Positions 21,013 through 30,072 of a stretch of DNA of 64,000 nt are shown here, in pieces; the stretch's first letter is position 1; every line of letters starts with the position of its first letter. Below the pieces are notes generated by a model. The model made no database searches, was not told where the DNA came from, and worked only from the letters and a program-made list of their open reading frames with translations. The position numbers were made by a program, and so were the translations under genes. The stretch lies in NCBI GenBank assembly GCA_011389865.1, contig JAABTL010000002.1:218896-282895 (forward strand), read 5' to 3'. This DNA comes from Trueperaceae bacterium. GTDB lineage: Bacteria; Deinococcota; Deinococci; Deinococcales; Trueperaceae.

Positions 21013-21203
21013 TTCCGCTGCTCCTTCTCACGGGCCACCGTCAGCAGCCGCGCGATCTCGCGCTTGGCCGCACGGATCCGCCGGGGGTTGCTCGCCTGGC
21101 CCACCGCCGCCTGGAAGCGCAGGTCGAGCAGCTCCTCGCGCCGCTCGGCGACCGCCTCCTTGTTCTCTTCGGCGTTCAGGTTGCGCGCCTCATTGGGCTT
21201 CAT
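21009..21203 (-). CDS. rpmC: Ribosomal protein L29
   Basis: 64-residue two-helix 50S protein next to the exit tunnel. Signature [20 protein letters not shown], then [18 protein letters not shown]. Its ATG lies inside the 3' end of rplP, so the genes overlap by 14 bases in different frames, longer than the other overlaps in this operon. Confidence 0.96.
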   Translation of the reverse strand: MKPNEARNLNAEENKEAVAERREELLDLRFQAAVGQASNPRRIRAAKREIARLLTVAREKEQRK

Positions 21204-21615
21204 CGTAGACCTCGCGCTTGACCATCTTGACTTCGATGGGGAGCTTGTGGGAGGCGAGACGGAAGGCCTCGCGCGCCTGCTCCTCGGTGACGTTCGCCAC
21301 CTCGAACAGGACCCGGCCGGGCTTGACGACGGACACCCAGTACTCGACGGCGCCCTTGCCCTTCCCCATGCGGACCTCTTGCGGCTTCTTGGTGACCGGC
21401 TTGTCGGGGAAGATACGGATGTAGATCTTCCCGCCGCGGCGGAAGTAGCGGCTCATCGTGACGCGGCACGCCTCGATCTGGTTCGACTTGATCCAGGCGG
21501 GCTCCATCGCCACCAGGGCGAAGTCCCCGAAGGCGACGTAGTCGCCGCCCTTGGTGTCGCCCGTCATCCGGCCGCGCATCTGCTTGCGGTACTTGACGCG
21601 TTTCGGCAGCAGCAT
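21190..21615 (-). CDS. rplP: Ribosomal protein L16
   Basis: 141-residue 50S protein near the A-site tRNA elbow. Starts [20 protein letters not shown]; further blocks are [20 protein letters not shown] and [12 protein letters not shown]. Its last 14 bases overlap the start of rpmC. Confidence 0.98.
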   Translation of the reverse strand: MLLPKRVKYRKQMRGRMTGDTKGGDYVAFGDFALVAMEPAWIKSNQIEACRVTMSRYFRRGGKIYIRIFPDKPVTKKPQEVRMGKGKGAVEYWVSVVKPGRVLFEVANVTEEQAREAFRLASHKLPIEVKMVKREVYDEAQ

Positions 21616-21618
21616 GGC

Positions 21619-22410
21619 TCAGCGGTCCTTCCTGACGCGCGCGCGGGCGCCGCCGGGACCCGGCTTGCCGCCGGGGCCGCCGGGCGCACCGTCGCGCCGC
21701 CGGGCCGCGGGGCGGCGGCGGCGGTTGCGCTTGTCGTCTTCCTGGCGCGGGCGCGGCAGCACGGCGCGGCCACGCGTGCGGTCGCCGACGATCTCGCCGT
21801 GGAAGACCCAGGCCTTGACGCCGATGATGCCGTAGGTCGTCTTGGCCTCGGCGGTGCCGTAGTCGATGTCGGCGCGCAGGGTCTGCAGCGGCACGCGGCC
21901 GTCCGCGTACCACTCGGGCCGCGCCTGTTCGGTGCCGCCGAGGCGACCGGAGCAGCGGATCTTGACGCCGCGGGCACCGGACTCCATGGTGCGCTGCACG
22001 GCCTGCTTCATGGCGCGGCGGAACGCGAAGCGGCGCTCGAGCTGTTCGGCGATGCGCTGGGCCACCAGGGGCGCGACGATGTTGGGGTTGCCGACCTCCT
22101 GCACGTTGACCGACACGGTGCCGTCGACGACGCCGTCGAGCTTCACGCGCAGGGCCTTGATCGACTCGCCGCCGCGGCCGATGACGACCCCGGGCTTGGC
22201 GGTGGTGATGGTGACGTTGACGTTGTGGGCGGCCCGCTCGATGTCGATGCGCGAGATCCCCGCCCTGCCGACGTCGGAGACGATGGCGGCGCGGATGGCC
22301 TCATCCTCCTGCAGCAGCTTCGGGTACGTCTTGGTGCCGGCGTACCAACGCGCGGAGGAGGTCTTGTTGACGCCGAGGCGGAAGCCCAGCGGGTTGATCT
22401 TGTTACCCAC
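21619..22410 (-). CDS. rpsC: Ribosomal protein S3 with basic C-terminal tail
   Basis: 263-residue 30S mRNA-entry protein. N-terminal GNKINPLGFRLGVNKT, KH domain around TITTAKPGVVIGRGGESIKA, and the C-terminal domain with DIDYGTAEAKTTYGIIGVKA and WVFHGEIV. The last 45 residues are a low-complexity tail of Arg, Gly and Pro not found in compact S3 proteins. The start overlaps the rplV end by eight bases. Confidence 0.97.
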   Translation of the reverse strand: MGNKINPLGFRLGVNKTSSARWYAGTKTYPKLLQEDEAIRAAIVSDVGRAGISRIDIERAAHNVNVTITTAKPGVVIGRGGESIKALRVKLDGVVDGTVSVNVQEVGNPNIVAPLVAQRIAEQLERRFAFRRAMKQAVQRTMESGARGVKIRCSGRLGGTEQARPEWYADGRVPLQTLRADIDYGTAEAKTTYGIIGVKAWVFHGEIVGDRTRGRAVLPRPRQEDDKRNRRRRPAARRRDGAPGGPGGKPGPGGARARVRKDR

Positions 22411-22741
22411 GGCGCTCCTCCAGGGTGATCTCGATGTGGCTCGTGCGCTTGCGCAGCAGGTCGGCGCGGCCGCGGGCGCGCGGCAGGTAGCGCTTCAGGG
22501 TGGGCCCGTCGCCCACGGCGATGGCGGAGACGACGAGGGCGTCCTCGAACATGTCGTGGTTGTTGACCGCGTTCGCCTTGGCGCTCTGGAGCAGCTTCAG
22601 CAGCGGGCTGGCCACCCTGCGGTCGGTGAACTTGAGGATCGACTCGGCCTCGGACACGCCCTTGCCACGGATGAGGTCCGCGACGAGGCGGGTCTTGCGC
22701 GGGGTCGAACGGAGCATGCGGAGCTTGGCGGAAGCGGCCAT
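22403..22741 (-). CDS. rplV: Ribosomal protein L22
   Basis: 112-residue protein whose loop lines the exit tunnel. Conserved TPRKTRLVADLIRGKGVSEA, LLKLLQSAKANAVNNHDM and the tunnel loop KRYLPRARGRADLLRKRTSH. ATG 22741 is chosen over longer upstream frames because it starts three bases after rpsS ends. Confidence 0.97.
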   Translation of the reverse strand: MAASAKLRMLRSTPRKTRLVADLIRGKGVSEAESILKFTDRRVASPLLKLLQSAKANAVNNHDMFEDALVVSAIAVGDGPTLKRYLPRARGRADLLRKRTSHIEITLEERRG

Positions 22742-22743
22742 GC

Positions 22744-23007
22744 TCAGCCTCTCCCGCTGTGCCCGCGGAAGTTGCGGGTGGGCGAGAACTCGCCCAGCTT
22801 GTGACCGACCATGTTCTCCTGCACGAACACGGGGACGTGCTGGCGACCGTTGTAGACGCCGAGCGTGTGCCCGACCATCTCCGGCACGATCGTGCTGCGG
22901 CGGCTCCACGTCTTGATGACGCGGCGATCACCACTGGCGTTGGCGGCGTCGACCTTCTTGAGCAGATGGCCGTCGACGAACGGACCCTTCTTCACGCTGC
23001 GGGCCAT
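22744..23007 (-). CDS. rpsS: Ribosomal protein S19
   Basis: 87-residue 30S head protein. [39 protein letters not shown] and [20 protein letters not shown] are diagnostic. Four bases after rplB, preceded by a GAAGGAGAA ribosome site. Confidence 0.98.
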   Translation of the reverse strand: MARSVKKGPFVDGHLLKKVDAANASGDRRVIKTWSRRSTIVPEMVGHTLGVYNGRQHVPVFVQENMVGHKLGEFSPTRNFRGHSGRG

Positions 23008-23011
23008 CGAC

Positions 23012-23845
23012 TCACTTCTCCTTCCGACGGCGCACGATGAACCGGCTCGAGACCTTGCGCTTGTTGCGCGTCTTCAGGCCCTTGGCCTGCTGACCCCAGG
23101 GGCTGACGGGGGGACGGCCGCCGGTAGAGCGACCCTCGCCACCGCCGTGGGGGTGGTCGACCGGGTTCATCGAACGGCCGCGGTTGTGCGGCTTGCGGCC
23201 CATCCAGCGCTTGCGGCCGGCCTTGCCGAGCACGATGTTCTTGTGGTCGGAGTTACCGACCACGCCCATGGTGGCGTAGCACTCGCCGTGGACCCGCCGG
23301 AGCTCGCCCGACGGCAACCGCAGCGTGACGTACTCGCCGTCGCGGCCCTGGATCTGGACCGAGGTGCCGGCGCTGCGCGCGAGCTGGGCGCCCTTGCCCG
23401 GGATCAGCTCGATCGCGTGGACGACCGCGCCGACCGGCACGAAGCGCAGCGGCATGGCGTTCCCCACCACCGGCTCGGCCTCGGGACCGGCGACGATGCG
23501 GCTGCCCACGACCAGCTTCTCGGGGGCGACGATGTAGCGCTTCTCGCCATCGAGGTAGTGCAGCAGCGCGATGTTGGCGCTACGGTTGGGGTCGTACTCG
23601 ATCCCGGCGACCTTGGCCGGGATGCCGGCCTTGTCGCGCCGCACGAAGTCGATGATGCGGTAGCGGCGCTTGTGGCCGCCGCCGATGAAGCGGCTGGTGA
23701 TGCGGCCGCGGTTGTTGCGGCCGCCGCTGCGGGGCCGGGGGGCGAGCAGCGACTTCTCCGGCGTCTTCTTCGTGACCTCGGCGAAATCCGAGGTGGTCAT
23801 GAAGCGACGGGAGGGCGTGTAGGGGCGGTACTTCTTGGTGGCCAT
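23012..23845 (-). CDS. rplB: Ribosomal protein L2
   Basis: 277-residue protein near the peptidyl-transferase centre. Shows [20 protein letters not shown], the ALHYL-type block [18 protein letters not shown], and the catalytic-region signature [20 protein letters not shown] carrying the conserved His. C-terminal basic end [14 protein letters not shown]. Confidence 0.98.
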   Translation of the reverse strand: MATKKYRPYTPSRRFMTTSDFAEVTKKTPEKSLLAPRPRSGGRNNRGRITSRFIGGGHKRRYRIIDFVRRDKAGIPAKVAGIEYDPNRSANIALLHYLDGEKRYIVAPEKLVVGSRIVAGPEAEPVVGNAMPLRFVPVGAVVHAIELIPGKGAQLARSAGTSVQIQGRDGEYVTLRLPSGELRRVHGECYATMGVVGNSDHKNIVLGKAGRKRWMGRKPHNRGRSMNPVDHPHGGGEGRSTGGRPPVSPWGQQAKGLKTRNKRKVSSRFIVRRRKEK

Positions 23846-23855
23846 CGTCCCTCCC

Positions 23856-24143
23856 TTAGGTCAGGCCTTCGAGCTGCTGGATGCGTTGGCCCTCGGCGAC
23901 CTTGACGAGCGCCTTCTTGCGCTCCGCGGTGCGGCCCACGTAGCGCCCCATCCGCTTCTCCTTGCCTCGGACCTTCTGGATGTTGACCTTGACGACGTCG
24001 ACCTTGAACACGCGCTCGACGGCGTCCTTGACCTGCGTGCGGCTGGCGTCGGGGTGCACGAAGAAGGCGTAGGTGCCGCGCTCCACGCCGCCGACGGCCT
24101 TCTCGGAGAGGACCGGTCGCTGCAAGACGTCGTAGGGGCTCAC
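23856..24143 (-). CDS. rplW: Ribosomal protein L23
   Basis: 95-residue docking site for trigger factor and SRP at the tunnel exit. Blocks [42 protein letters not shown] and a basic loop. GTG start overlapping the rplD stop (GTGA). Confidence 0.97.
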   Translation of the reverse strand: MSPYDVLQRPVLSEKAVGGVERGTYAFFVHPDASRTQVKDAVERVFKVDVVKVNIQKVRGKEKRMGRYVGRTAERKKALVKVAEGQRIQQLEGLT

Positions 24144-24736
24144 GCGTCCGCCTCCTCGCCGAAGATCGCCGCGTCGGCGATCAGGCGCTCGCTGCGCAGG
24201 ATGTCGTAGACGTTGAGGCCGCGCGAGGGCATGACGTTGACCCAGGGAAGGTTGCGCGCGGCGCGCCGGACGAGCTCGTCGTCGGTGACCAGCAGCACCC
24301 GCTCGGTGCCGTCGAAGCCGTGGGCGCGAGCCCAGGTGACGAACTCCTTGGTCTTGCCCTCGCGGACGTCGAACGCCTCGACCAGCGTCAGCTTGCCGTC
24401 CTGCGCGCGGGCGGCGAGGGCCATCTCCAGGCCGAGCCGGCGCACGCGCTTGGGGAGGGTGTAGCCGTAGTCGCGCGGGTGGGGGCCGAAAGCGGTGCCC
24501 CCGCCGACGAAGATCGGCGCCTTGCGGCTGCCGTGCCGCGCGCGGCCGGTGCCCTTCTGCGGGTAGATCTTCGCGGTGCTGCCGGTGACGCGGGCGCGCG
24601 TCTGGGTGGCGGCAGTGCCGCGCCGACGCTTGCTGAGCTGCCAGGCGACGACCTCGTGCAGGACCGCCTCCTTGGGCTCGGGCAGGTCGAGCACGACCTT
24701 GCGCTCGCTCCCGATGACGTCGATGGTGACCGCCAT
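24140..24736 (-). CDS. rplD: Ribosomal protein L4
   Basis: 198-residue protein with a tunnel loop ([40 protein letters not shown]). In E. coli L4 represses the S10 operon; no matching leader structure is recognisable here because tRNA genes and tuf lie upstream. ATG overlaps the rplC stop by one base. Confidence 0.97.
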   Translation of the reverse strand: MAVTIDVIGSERKVVLDLPEPKEAVLHEVVAWQLSKRRRGTAATQTRARVTGSTAKIYPQKGTGRARHGSRKAPIFVGGGTAFGPHPRDYGYTLPKRVRRLGLEMALAARAQDGKLTLVEAFDVREGKTKEFVTWARAHGFDGTERVLLVTDDELVRRAARNLPWVNVMPSRGLNVYDILRSERLIADAAIFGEEADA

Positions 24737-25356
24737 CAGCTCACCTTCCTCTTCGAGTCGCGGACGACCAGCAGGCCGCCGTTGGGACCGGGGAGGGCGC
24801 CCTTGATCAGCAGGACGCCGTCGTCGGGCCGCACCTCGACGACCTCGAGGCCGACGGTGGTGACGCGCTCGGCGCCGTAGTGGCCGGCCATGCGCTTGCC
24901 CTTGTAGACGCGACCCGGGAACTTGCGCTGACCGATCGAGCCCGGGTGGCGGTGCTTCTTCTTGGTGCCGTGGGTCGCCGGCATGCCGGCGAAGCCCCAG
25001 CGCTTGATGACGCCGGCGGTGCCGCGCCCCTTGCTGGTGCCGGTCACGTCGACGACGTCGCCCGCGGCGAAGATGTCCACCGTCACCGCGTCGCCCTCCG
25101 GGGTGTAGTCGCGGAGCTCGACGAGGTGGCGCTGTGGCTTCACCCCGGCCTTCTTGGCGTGGCCGACCTCGGGCCGGATCGCCGCCTTCTCGCTCTTCTC
25201 GACCCAGCCGAGCTGCACGGCGACGTAGCCGTCACGCTCGGGGGTCTTGCGCTGCACGACGGGGCAGGGACCGGCGAGGACGACGGTCACGGGGACCAGC
25301 TTGTCGTCTCGCCAGACTTGGGTCATCCCCACCTTCGTGCCCAGGATGCCTTTCAC
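24736..25356 (-). CDS. rplC: Ribosomal protein L3
   Basis: 206-residue 50S assembly initiator. Family blocks: [33 protein letters not shown], and [20 protein letters not shown]. The start is a GTG two bases after the rpsJ stop; no ATG lies near this position in frame. Confidence 0.97.
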   Translation of the reverse strand: MKGILGTKVGMTQVWRDDKLVPVTVVLAGPCPVVQRKTPERDGYVAVQLGWVEKSEKAAIRPEVGHAKKAGVKPQRHLVELRDYTPEGDAVTVDIFAAGDVVDVTGTSKGRGTAGVIKRWGFAGMPATHGTKKKHRHPGSIGQRKFPGRVYKGKRMAGHYGAERVTTVGLEVVEVRPDDGVLLIKGALPGPNGGLLVVRDSKRKVS

Positions 25357-25358
25357 CT

Positions 25359-25679
25359 TTACCGGCCTCCGACCGTCTTGATCTCGATGTCGACCCCCGT
25401 GGGGAGGTCGAGGTGCATGAGGCTGTCGATCGTCGACTTGGTGGGCGACTTGATGTCGATCAGCCGGTTGTGGGTGCGGATCTCGAAGTGCTCGCGGCTG
25501 TCCTTGTCGGTGAACGGCCCGCGGAGCACGCAGAATCGGCGGATGCGGGTCGGCAGCGGCACGGGGCCGGCGACCTTGGCGCCGGTGCGGCGCACGGTCT
25601 CGACGATCTTCGTCGCCGAGCTGTCGAGGCTGCGGTGGTCGAACGCCTTGAGCTTGATGCGGATCTTCGGGGTCGCCAT
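25359..25679 (-). CDS. rpsJ: Ribosomal protein S10
   Basis: 106-residue 30S head protein, also the NusG/NusB partner in transcription-translation coupling. [20 protein letters not shown] and [20 protein letters not shown] are typical. ATG 25679 (MATPKIR) gives the family length; a GTG at 25688 would add Met-Lys-Ala and form a GTGA overlap with the tuf stop, which is the common coupling in this genome, so it remains possible. Confidence 0.97.
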   Translation of the reverse strand: MATPKIRIKLKAFDHRSLDSSATKIVETVRRTGAKVAGPVPLPTRIRRFCVLRGPFTDKDSREHFEIRTHNRLIDIKSPTKSTIDSLMHLDLPTGVDIEIKTVGGR

Positions 25680-25684
25680 GGCCT

Positions 25685-26902
25685 TCACTCGGTGACCGCG
25701 GTGACGACGCCCGCCCCCACCGTACGACCACCCTCACGAATCGCGAACCGCAACCCCTCCTCCATCGCAATCGGCTTGATCAACGACACCGACAACTCCA
25801 CATTATCCCCCGGCATCACCATCTCCACCCCATCCGGCAACGACACCACACCCGTCACATCCGTCGTCCGAAAATAAAACTGCGGACGATACCCCCCAAA
25901 AAACGCCGAATGCCGCCCCCCCTCCTCCTTACGCAAAATGTACACCGACCCCCGAAACCCCGTATGCGGCGTAATCGAACCCGGCTTCGCCAACACCTGC
26001 CCCCGCTCGATATCATCCCGCCCCACACCCCGCAACAACACACCCACGTTATCCCCAGCCATCCCCGAATCCAACGTCTTCCGATGCATCTCCACCCCCG
26101 TCACCACCGACTTCAACGTATCCCGCAACCCCACCACCTGAACCTCATCCCCCGTCTTCACAATCCCCCGCTCCACACGACCCGTCGCCACCGTCCCCCG
26201 ACCCGTAATCGTAAACACATCCTCCACCGGCATCAAAAACGCCTTATCCACATCCCGCTCCGGCGTCGGAATGTACGAATCCACCGCATCCAACAACTCC
26301 CACACACCATCCACCCACGCATCCTCACCCCGCTGCGTGTTCGGACTCCCCGTCAACACCTCCAACGCCTTCAACGCCGACCCCCGCACCACCGGCACAT
26401 CATCCCCAGGAAACTCGTAACTCGACAGCAAATCACGAACCTCCATCTCCACCAACTCCAACAACTCCTCATCCTCCACCATGTCCACCTTGTTCATGAA
26501 CACCACCAGATAAGGAACCCCCACCTGCCGCGCCAACAAAATGTGCTCACGCGTCTGCGGCATCGGACCATCCGCCGCCGACACCACCAACACCGCACCA
26601 TCCATCTGCGCCGCACCCGTAATCATGTTCTTCACATAATCCGCATGCCCCGGACAATCCACATGCGAATAATGCCGCGCCACCGTCTGATACTCCACAT
26701 GCGCCGTATTGATCGTAATCCCCCGCGCCTTCTCCTCCGGCGCCTTATCGATCTGATCATAAGACATCGTCGTCACCGACGGATCCGCCGCCGCCGCAGC
26801 AAACGTCATCGCCGCCGTCAACGTCGTCTTCCCATGATCCACATGCCCAATCGTCCCCACATTCACATGCGGCTTCGTACGCTCAAACGTCGCTTTCGCC
26901 AT
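25685..26902 (-). CDS. tuf: Elongation factor Tu
   Basis: GTPase that delivers aminoacyl-tRNA. The 405-residue product has GHVDHGKTT at 18-26, the switch I RGITIN, DCPGH at 81-85, NKVD, and domain II/III blocks ending [19 protein letters not shown]; the insertion in domain I ([15 protein letters not shown]) gives the Thermus-type length. Codon use is sharply different from every neighbour: codons mostly end in G or T (GGG, GGT, TTG, GAT, CAT, ATT), while flanking ribosomal genes use C-ending codons. The last eight or so codons return to C-ending usage. Preceded by four tRNA genes, as in tufB operons, but followed by the S10 operon, as for tufA. Confidence 0.98.
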   Translation of the reverse strand: MAKATFERTKPHVNVGTIGHVDHGKTTLTAAMTFAAAAADPSVTTMSYDQIDKAPEEKARGITINTAHVEYQTVARHYSHVDCPGHADYVKNMITGAAQMDGAVLVVSAADGPMPQTREHILLARQVGVPYLVVFMNKVDMVEDEELLELVEMEVRDLLSSYEFPGDDVPVVRGSALKALEVLTGSPNTQRGEDAWVDGVWELLDAVDSYIPTPERDVDKAFLMPVEDVFTITGRGTVATGRVERGIVKTGDEVQVVGLRDTLKSVVTGVEMHRKTLDSGMAGDNVGVLLRGVGRDDIERGQVLAKPGSITPHTGFRGSVYILRKEEGGRHSAFFGGYRPQFYFRTTDVTGVVSLPDGVEMVMPGDNVELSVSLIKPIAMEEGLRFAIREGGRTVGAGVVTAVTE

Positions 26903-26996
26903 GATCGCGTCCTTTCGGCGCTCCCGCGCCCATCCAGACCGGCGCGTCAGACCCGCGTTGGGGCCCGACGTCCGGGACGTTCGTACGCGGTGCGTT

Positions 26997-27071
<75 letters not shown>

Positions 27072-27130
27072 CTAACCCCACCGCAGTGGTCGCCCCGAGG
27101 AGGGGCTCCGCGCGAACCCGGAGGCGAGCG

Positions 27131-27206
<76 letters not shown>

Positions 27207-27307
27207 ACGTCATCGCTTGCCCGTCCCCGCCTCACCTCGGACGGTGCTCCCGCGAGGGAGCGCGCCGCCTGCGCGGCATCGACGTCCCGGCGTCGCCGGA
27301 ACGTGCG

Positions 27308-27393
27308 TGGTGGGCAGGGCTGGATTCGAACCAGCGTAGGCATACGCCAACGGATTTACAGTCCGTCCCCTTTAACCACTCGGGCACCTACCC
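27308..27393 (-). tRNA. tRNA-Tyr (GTA)
   Basis: 86 bases, a class II tRNA with a long variable arm and encoded CCA. Acceptor GGGTAGG pairs with CCTGCCC through one G-T pair; anticodon loop CTGTAAA gives GTA; T arm CTGGTTCGAATCCAG. Second tRNA of the operon. Confidence 0.95.
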
Positions 27394-27450
27394 ACGGTGC
27401 TTCGGACGAACGCGATCGACCGCCTCGAAACGCGAACCGCGGCGCTGGTT

Positions 27451-27527
<77 letters not shown>

Positions 27528-27628
27528 TCCCGAGGGTGCTGCGCCTGGTTCCGATTGCGGCGGGCGAGTGCGCTCGGTCGCTTCCCACGGGGTCGCGTCC
27601 GCGCGCCTTCGCGCACGTCCAAGAAGTG

Positions 27629-27657
27629 AGGCTAGCACGCGTCCTGGGGGGTGTCAA
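27629..27657 (-). promoter_or_regulatory. Promoter of the tRNA-tuf (and S10) transcript
   Basis: On the minus strand TTGACA (27652-27657) is followed by a 17-base spacer and TAGCCT (27629-27634). This is the only near-consensus -35/-10 pair I found in the window, fitting a very strong promoter for tRNAs, EF-Tu and possibly the whole ribosomal superoperon. Predicted start is near 27622. Confidence 0.75.
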
Positions 27658-27746
27658 CCGGGCCCGGCCGTGCGCGCACGGACGCACCCGGCGCCGGCGT
27701 CGAGCCGACGGTTCATCCGGGCGGGTGCGTCCCGACGGTCCTCTGC

Positions 27747-27752
27747 TACGAT
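27747..27752 (+). promoter_or_regulatory. -10 element of tatA
   Basis: TACGAT lies 23 bases before the tatA ATG. An AGGAGG ribosome site (27761-27766) follows, so this transcript would have a short conventional leader. No -35 hexamer is recognisable. Confidence 0.45.
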
Positions 27753-27775
27753 GCGCAGGCAGGAGGTCTGCGACC

Positions 27776-28075
27776 ATGCGCATCGGACCCTTCGGGATCT
27801 GGGAAATCCTCATCATCCTGGTCATCGTGCTCCTCATCTTCGGGCCGCGCCGGCTCCCCGAGATGGCCAAGGGGCTCGGCCAGTCCGTGCGCGCGTTCCG
27901 CAAGGAACTGCGCGACATGAAGTCCGAGTTGGACTTCGACGACAAGCCCGAGACGCCCCAGGCGAGCGCCAGTCGCCCGCAGGCGGCGGCCGGGCCCGCG
28001 CCGGCGGCCGAGCCCGAGCCCGAGCCCGCCCCCGAGGCGGGTAAGCCGCGCGAGGGTGGCGACGCCGCAGCCTGA
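27776..28075 (+). CDS. tatA: Twin-arginine translocase subunit TatA
   Basis: Pore-forming subunit of the Tat pathway that exports folded proteins. The 99-residue product has a short N-terminus, one membrane helix (about 8-24, IWEILIILVIVLLIFG), the conserved FGPRRLPEMAKGLGQSVRAF amphipathic region, and a Pro/Ala/Glu-rich cytosolic tail. AGGAGG lies nine bases before the ATG. TatC follows; no separate TatB is nearby, so TatA may serve both roles, as in minimal TatAC systems. Confidence 0.95.
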   Translation: MRIGPFGIWEILIILVIVLLIFGPRRLPEMAKGLGQSVRAFRKELRDMKSELDFDDKPETPQASASRPQAAAGPAPAAEPEPEPAPEAGKPREGGDAAA

Positions 28076-28171
28076 GTCGCAGCCCGACGACGTCGGCCGA
28101 TCGTGCGGTGGGGGCCCTGAACGCCGCACGCCTCGGACCGTGCCGTTGCAGGCGCGCCCGGAGCGTGACCC

Positions 28172-28903
28172 TTGACCCTCTTCGACCACCTCGACGAACT
28201 CCGGAACCGCCTCTTCATCGCCGGAGCGGCGTGGGTCGTGGCGTCCGGCATCATGTTCGGGTTCCGCTTCGCGGTGCTGGACTGGCTGCAGGCGCCGCTG
28301 CCCGAGGGCATGCGCCTCACCTTCTTCTCGCTGCTGGAGCCGTTCACGACGTCGATGCAGATCGCGGCGTTCTTCGGCCTGGTCCTGGCCGGCCCGATCG
28401 TCGTCGGTCAGATCTGGGGCTTCCTGGCGCCCGGCCTCTACCCCGAGGAGCGGCGCTACGCGGTGCCGTTCATCCTGCTCACGGTGCTGGCCTTCGCCTC
28501 CGGCGTCGCGTTCTCCTACTACCTGGTCCTGCCGATCACCATCCCCGTGCTGCTCGCCTTCCTCGGCGACGCGGCCCTGGGCTTCCTGTCGATCGGGCGC
28601 TACATCGGCAACGTGCTCATGCTGATGGCCGTCTTCGGCCTGATGTTCGAGCTGCCGGTGTTGGCGTTCCTCCTGGCCCGCATCGGGGTCGTCCGGGCGG
28701 AACCGCTGCGGCGCACCCGGCGCTACGCCCTGGTGGGGCTGCTGATCGCCGCCGCAGGACTGTCGCCGACCGGCGACCCGTTCAACTTCGCCCTGGTGGC
28801 CGTCCCACTGGTCGTGCTGTACGAGGCGTCGATCCTCGTCGTCGGCCTCGCCGAACGCAAGCCGCGCGACGACGCGGAATCGGCGACCGACGGCGCCACC
28901 TGA
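28172..28903 (+). CDS. tatC: Twin-arginine translocase subunit TatC
   Basis: Receptor of the Tat pathway that recognises RR signal peptides. 243 residues and six membrane segments. The N-terminus FDHLDELRNRLFIAG is the family signature with the essential HLxELRxR motif; other blocks are FGLMFELPVLAFLLARIGVV and GLSPTGDPFNFALVAVPL. The start is a TTG at 28172: the frame has a TGA six bases upstream and no ATG or GTG before the signature; GGAG lies eight bases before the TTG. Confidence 0.95.
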   Translation: MTLFDHLDELRNRLFIAGAAWVVASGIMFGFRFAVLDWLQAPLPEGMRLTFFSLLEPFTTSMQIAAFFGLVLAGPIVVGQIWGFLAPGLYPEERRYAVPFILLTVLAFASGVAFSYYLVLPITIPVLLAFLGDAALGFLSIGRYIGNVLMLMAVFGLMFELPVLAFLLARIGVVRAEPLRRTRRYALVGLLIAAAGLSPTGDPFNFALVAVPLVVLYEASILVVGLAERKPRDDAESATDGAT

Positions 28904-28964
28904 GACACATCCCGTGCGGTGCGGCGGGCGCCGCGCCGCCCCACGCCCGCGCGCGGAGGAACCC

Positions 28965-30065
28965 GTGGACGAACGAATCGAAGCCCTGCGCCGACGCATC
29001 GACGAGCTGAACCTCGACCTCCTGCGGCTCCTCTCCGAGCGGGCCGCCGTCGCCGAAGCGATCGGCCGCCGCCAGACCGAGGTCGGCCTCTCGCACTACG
29101 ATCCGATGCGTGAACAAGCGATGCTCGACGCCCTGGTGAGCGCCAACCGCGGGCCCTTCTCCGACGCGACCGTGAAGAGCCTCTTCAAGCAGGTGTTCCA
29201 GGCATCGATGCAGCTCGAGCAGGAGCAGGACAAGGTGCAGTACCTGACCTCGCGCCGTCATCGGAGCGAGGACACCGTCGTGTGGGTCGGTGACGTCGCC
29301 GTCGGCGGCGACCATCCGGCGGTGCTGATCGCGGGGCCCTGCGCCATCGAGTCGCGCGAGCAGGTGATGGCCACGGCCGCGCACGTCGCTCGCCGCGGCG
29401 TCAAGCTCTTCCGCGGCGGCGCCTTCAAGCCGAGGACCGACCCCTACAGCTTCCAGGGGCTCGGGGTCGAGGGCCTCGAGCTCGGGCGCGAGGCCTGCGA
29501 CGCCCACGGCCTGCGCTTCGTGGCGGAGATCATGGACGCGACCGACCTGCCCGCGTTCGAGCGGCACGTCGACATGCTCCAGATCGGCGCGCGCAACATG
29601 CAGAACTTCCACCTGCTCAAGGCGGTCGGGCGCTCGCGCCTGCCGGTGCTGCTCAAGCGCGGCCTCGCCGCCACGATCGAGGAGTGGGTCATGGCGGCCG
29701 AGTACCTCCTGCACGAGGGCAACCCCAACGTGGTGCTGTGCGAGCGCGGCATCCGCACCTACGAGCGCTTCACGCGCAACACGCTCGACGTGTCCGCCGT
29801 CGCCCTGGCCAAACTCGAGACCCACTTGCCGGTGCTGGTCGACGTCACCCACTCCGGCGGGCGCCGCGACCTGCTCGTCCCGCTGACCAAGGCCGCCCTG
29901 GCCGCCGGGGCCGACGGCATCATGGTCGAGGTCCACCCGAACCCGGCCGTCGCCCTCTCGGACCAGAAGCAGCAGGTGGACTTCGACGGCTTCGACGCCT
30001 ACCTCGACGCCACGCTCTTCCCGCGGACGCTGACCGCCGGGCGCACCGAGCTCTACCGGGGCTGA
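28965..30065 (+). CDS. Bifunctional chorismate mutase / DAHP synthase
   Basis: First committed enzyme of aromatic biosynthesis, fused to chorismate mutase. Residues about 1-85 form an AroQ-type mutase helix bundle (VDERIEALRRRIDELNLDLL, then LLSERAAVAEAI). About 100-366 is a type I DAHP synthase of the KDO8P-synthase-like subfamily: LIAGPCAIESREQV, FRGGAFKPRTDPYSFQGLG, LQIGARNMQNFHLLKAVG, VLLKRGLAATIEEW, and DVTHSGGRRD. In such fusions the mutase domain serves as the allosteric site for prephenate or chorismate. The GTG start has GGAGGA five bases upstream. Same orientation as tatC. Confidence 0.94.
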   Translation: MDERIEALRRRIDELNLDLLRLLSERAAVAEAIGRRQTEVGLSHYDPMREQAMLDALVSANRGPFSDATVKSLFKQVFQASMQLEQEQDKVQYLTSRRHRSEDTVVWVGDVAVGGDHPAVLIAGPCAIESREQVMATAAHVARRGVKLFRGGAFKPRTDPYSFQGLGVEGLELGREACDAHGLRFVAEIMDATDLPAFERHVDMLQIGARNMQNFHLLKAVGRSRLPVLLKRGLAATIEEWVMAAEYLLHEGNPNVVLCERGIRTYERFTRNTLDVSAVALAKLETHLPVLVDVTHSGGRRDLLVPLTKAALAAGADGIMVEVHPNPAVALSDQKQQVDFDGFDAYLDATLFPRTLTAGRTELYRG

Positions 30066-30072
30066 GGCCGGC

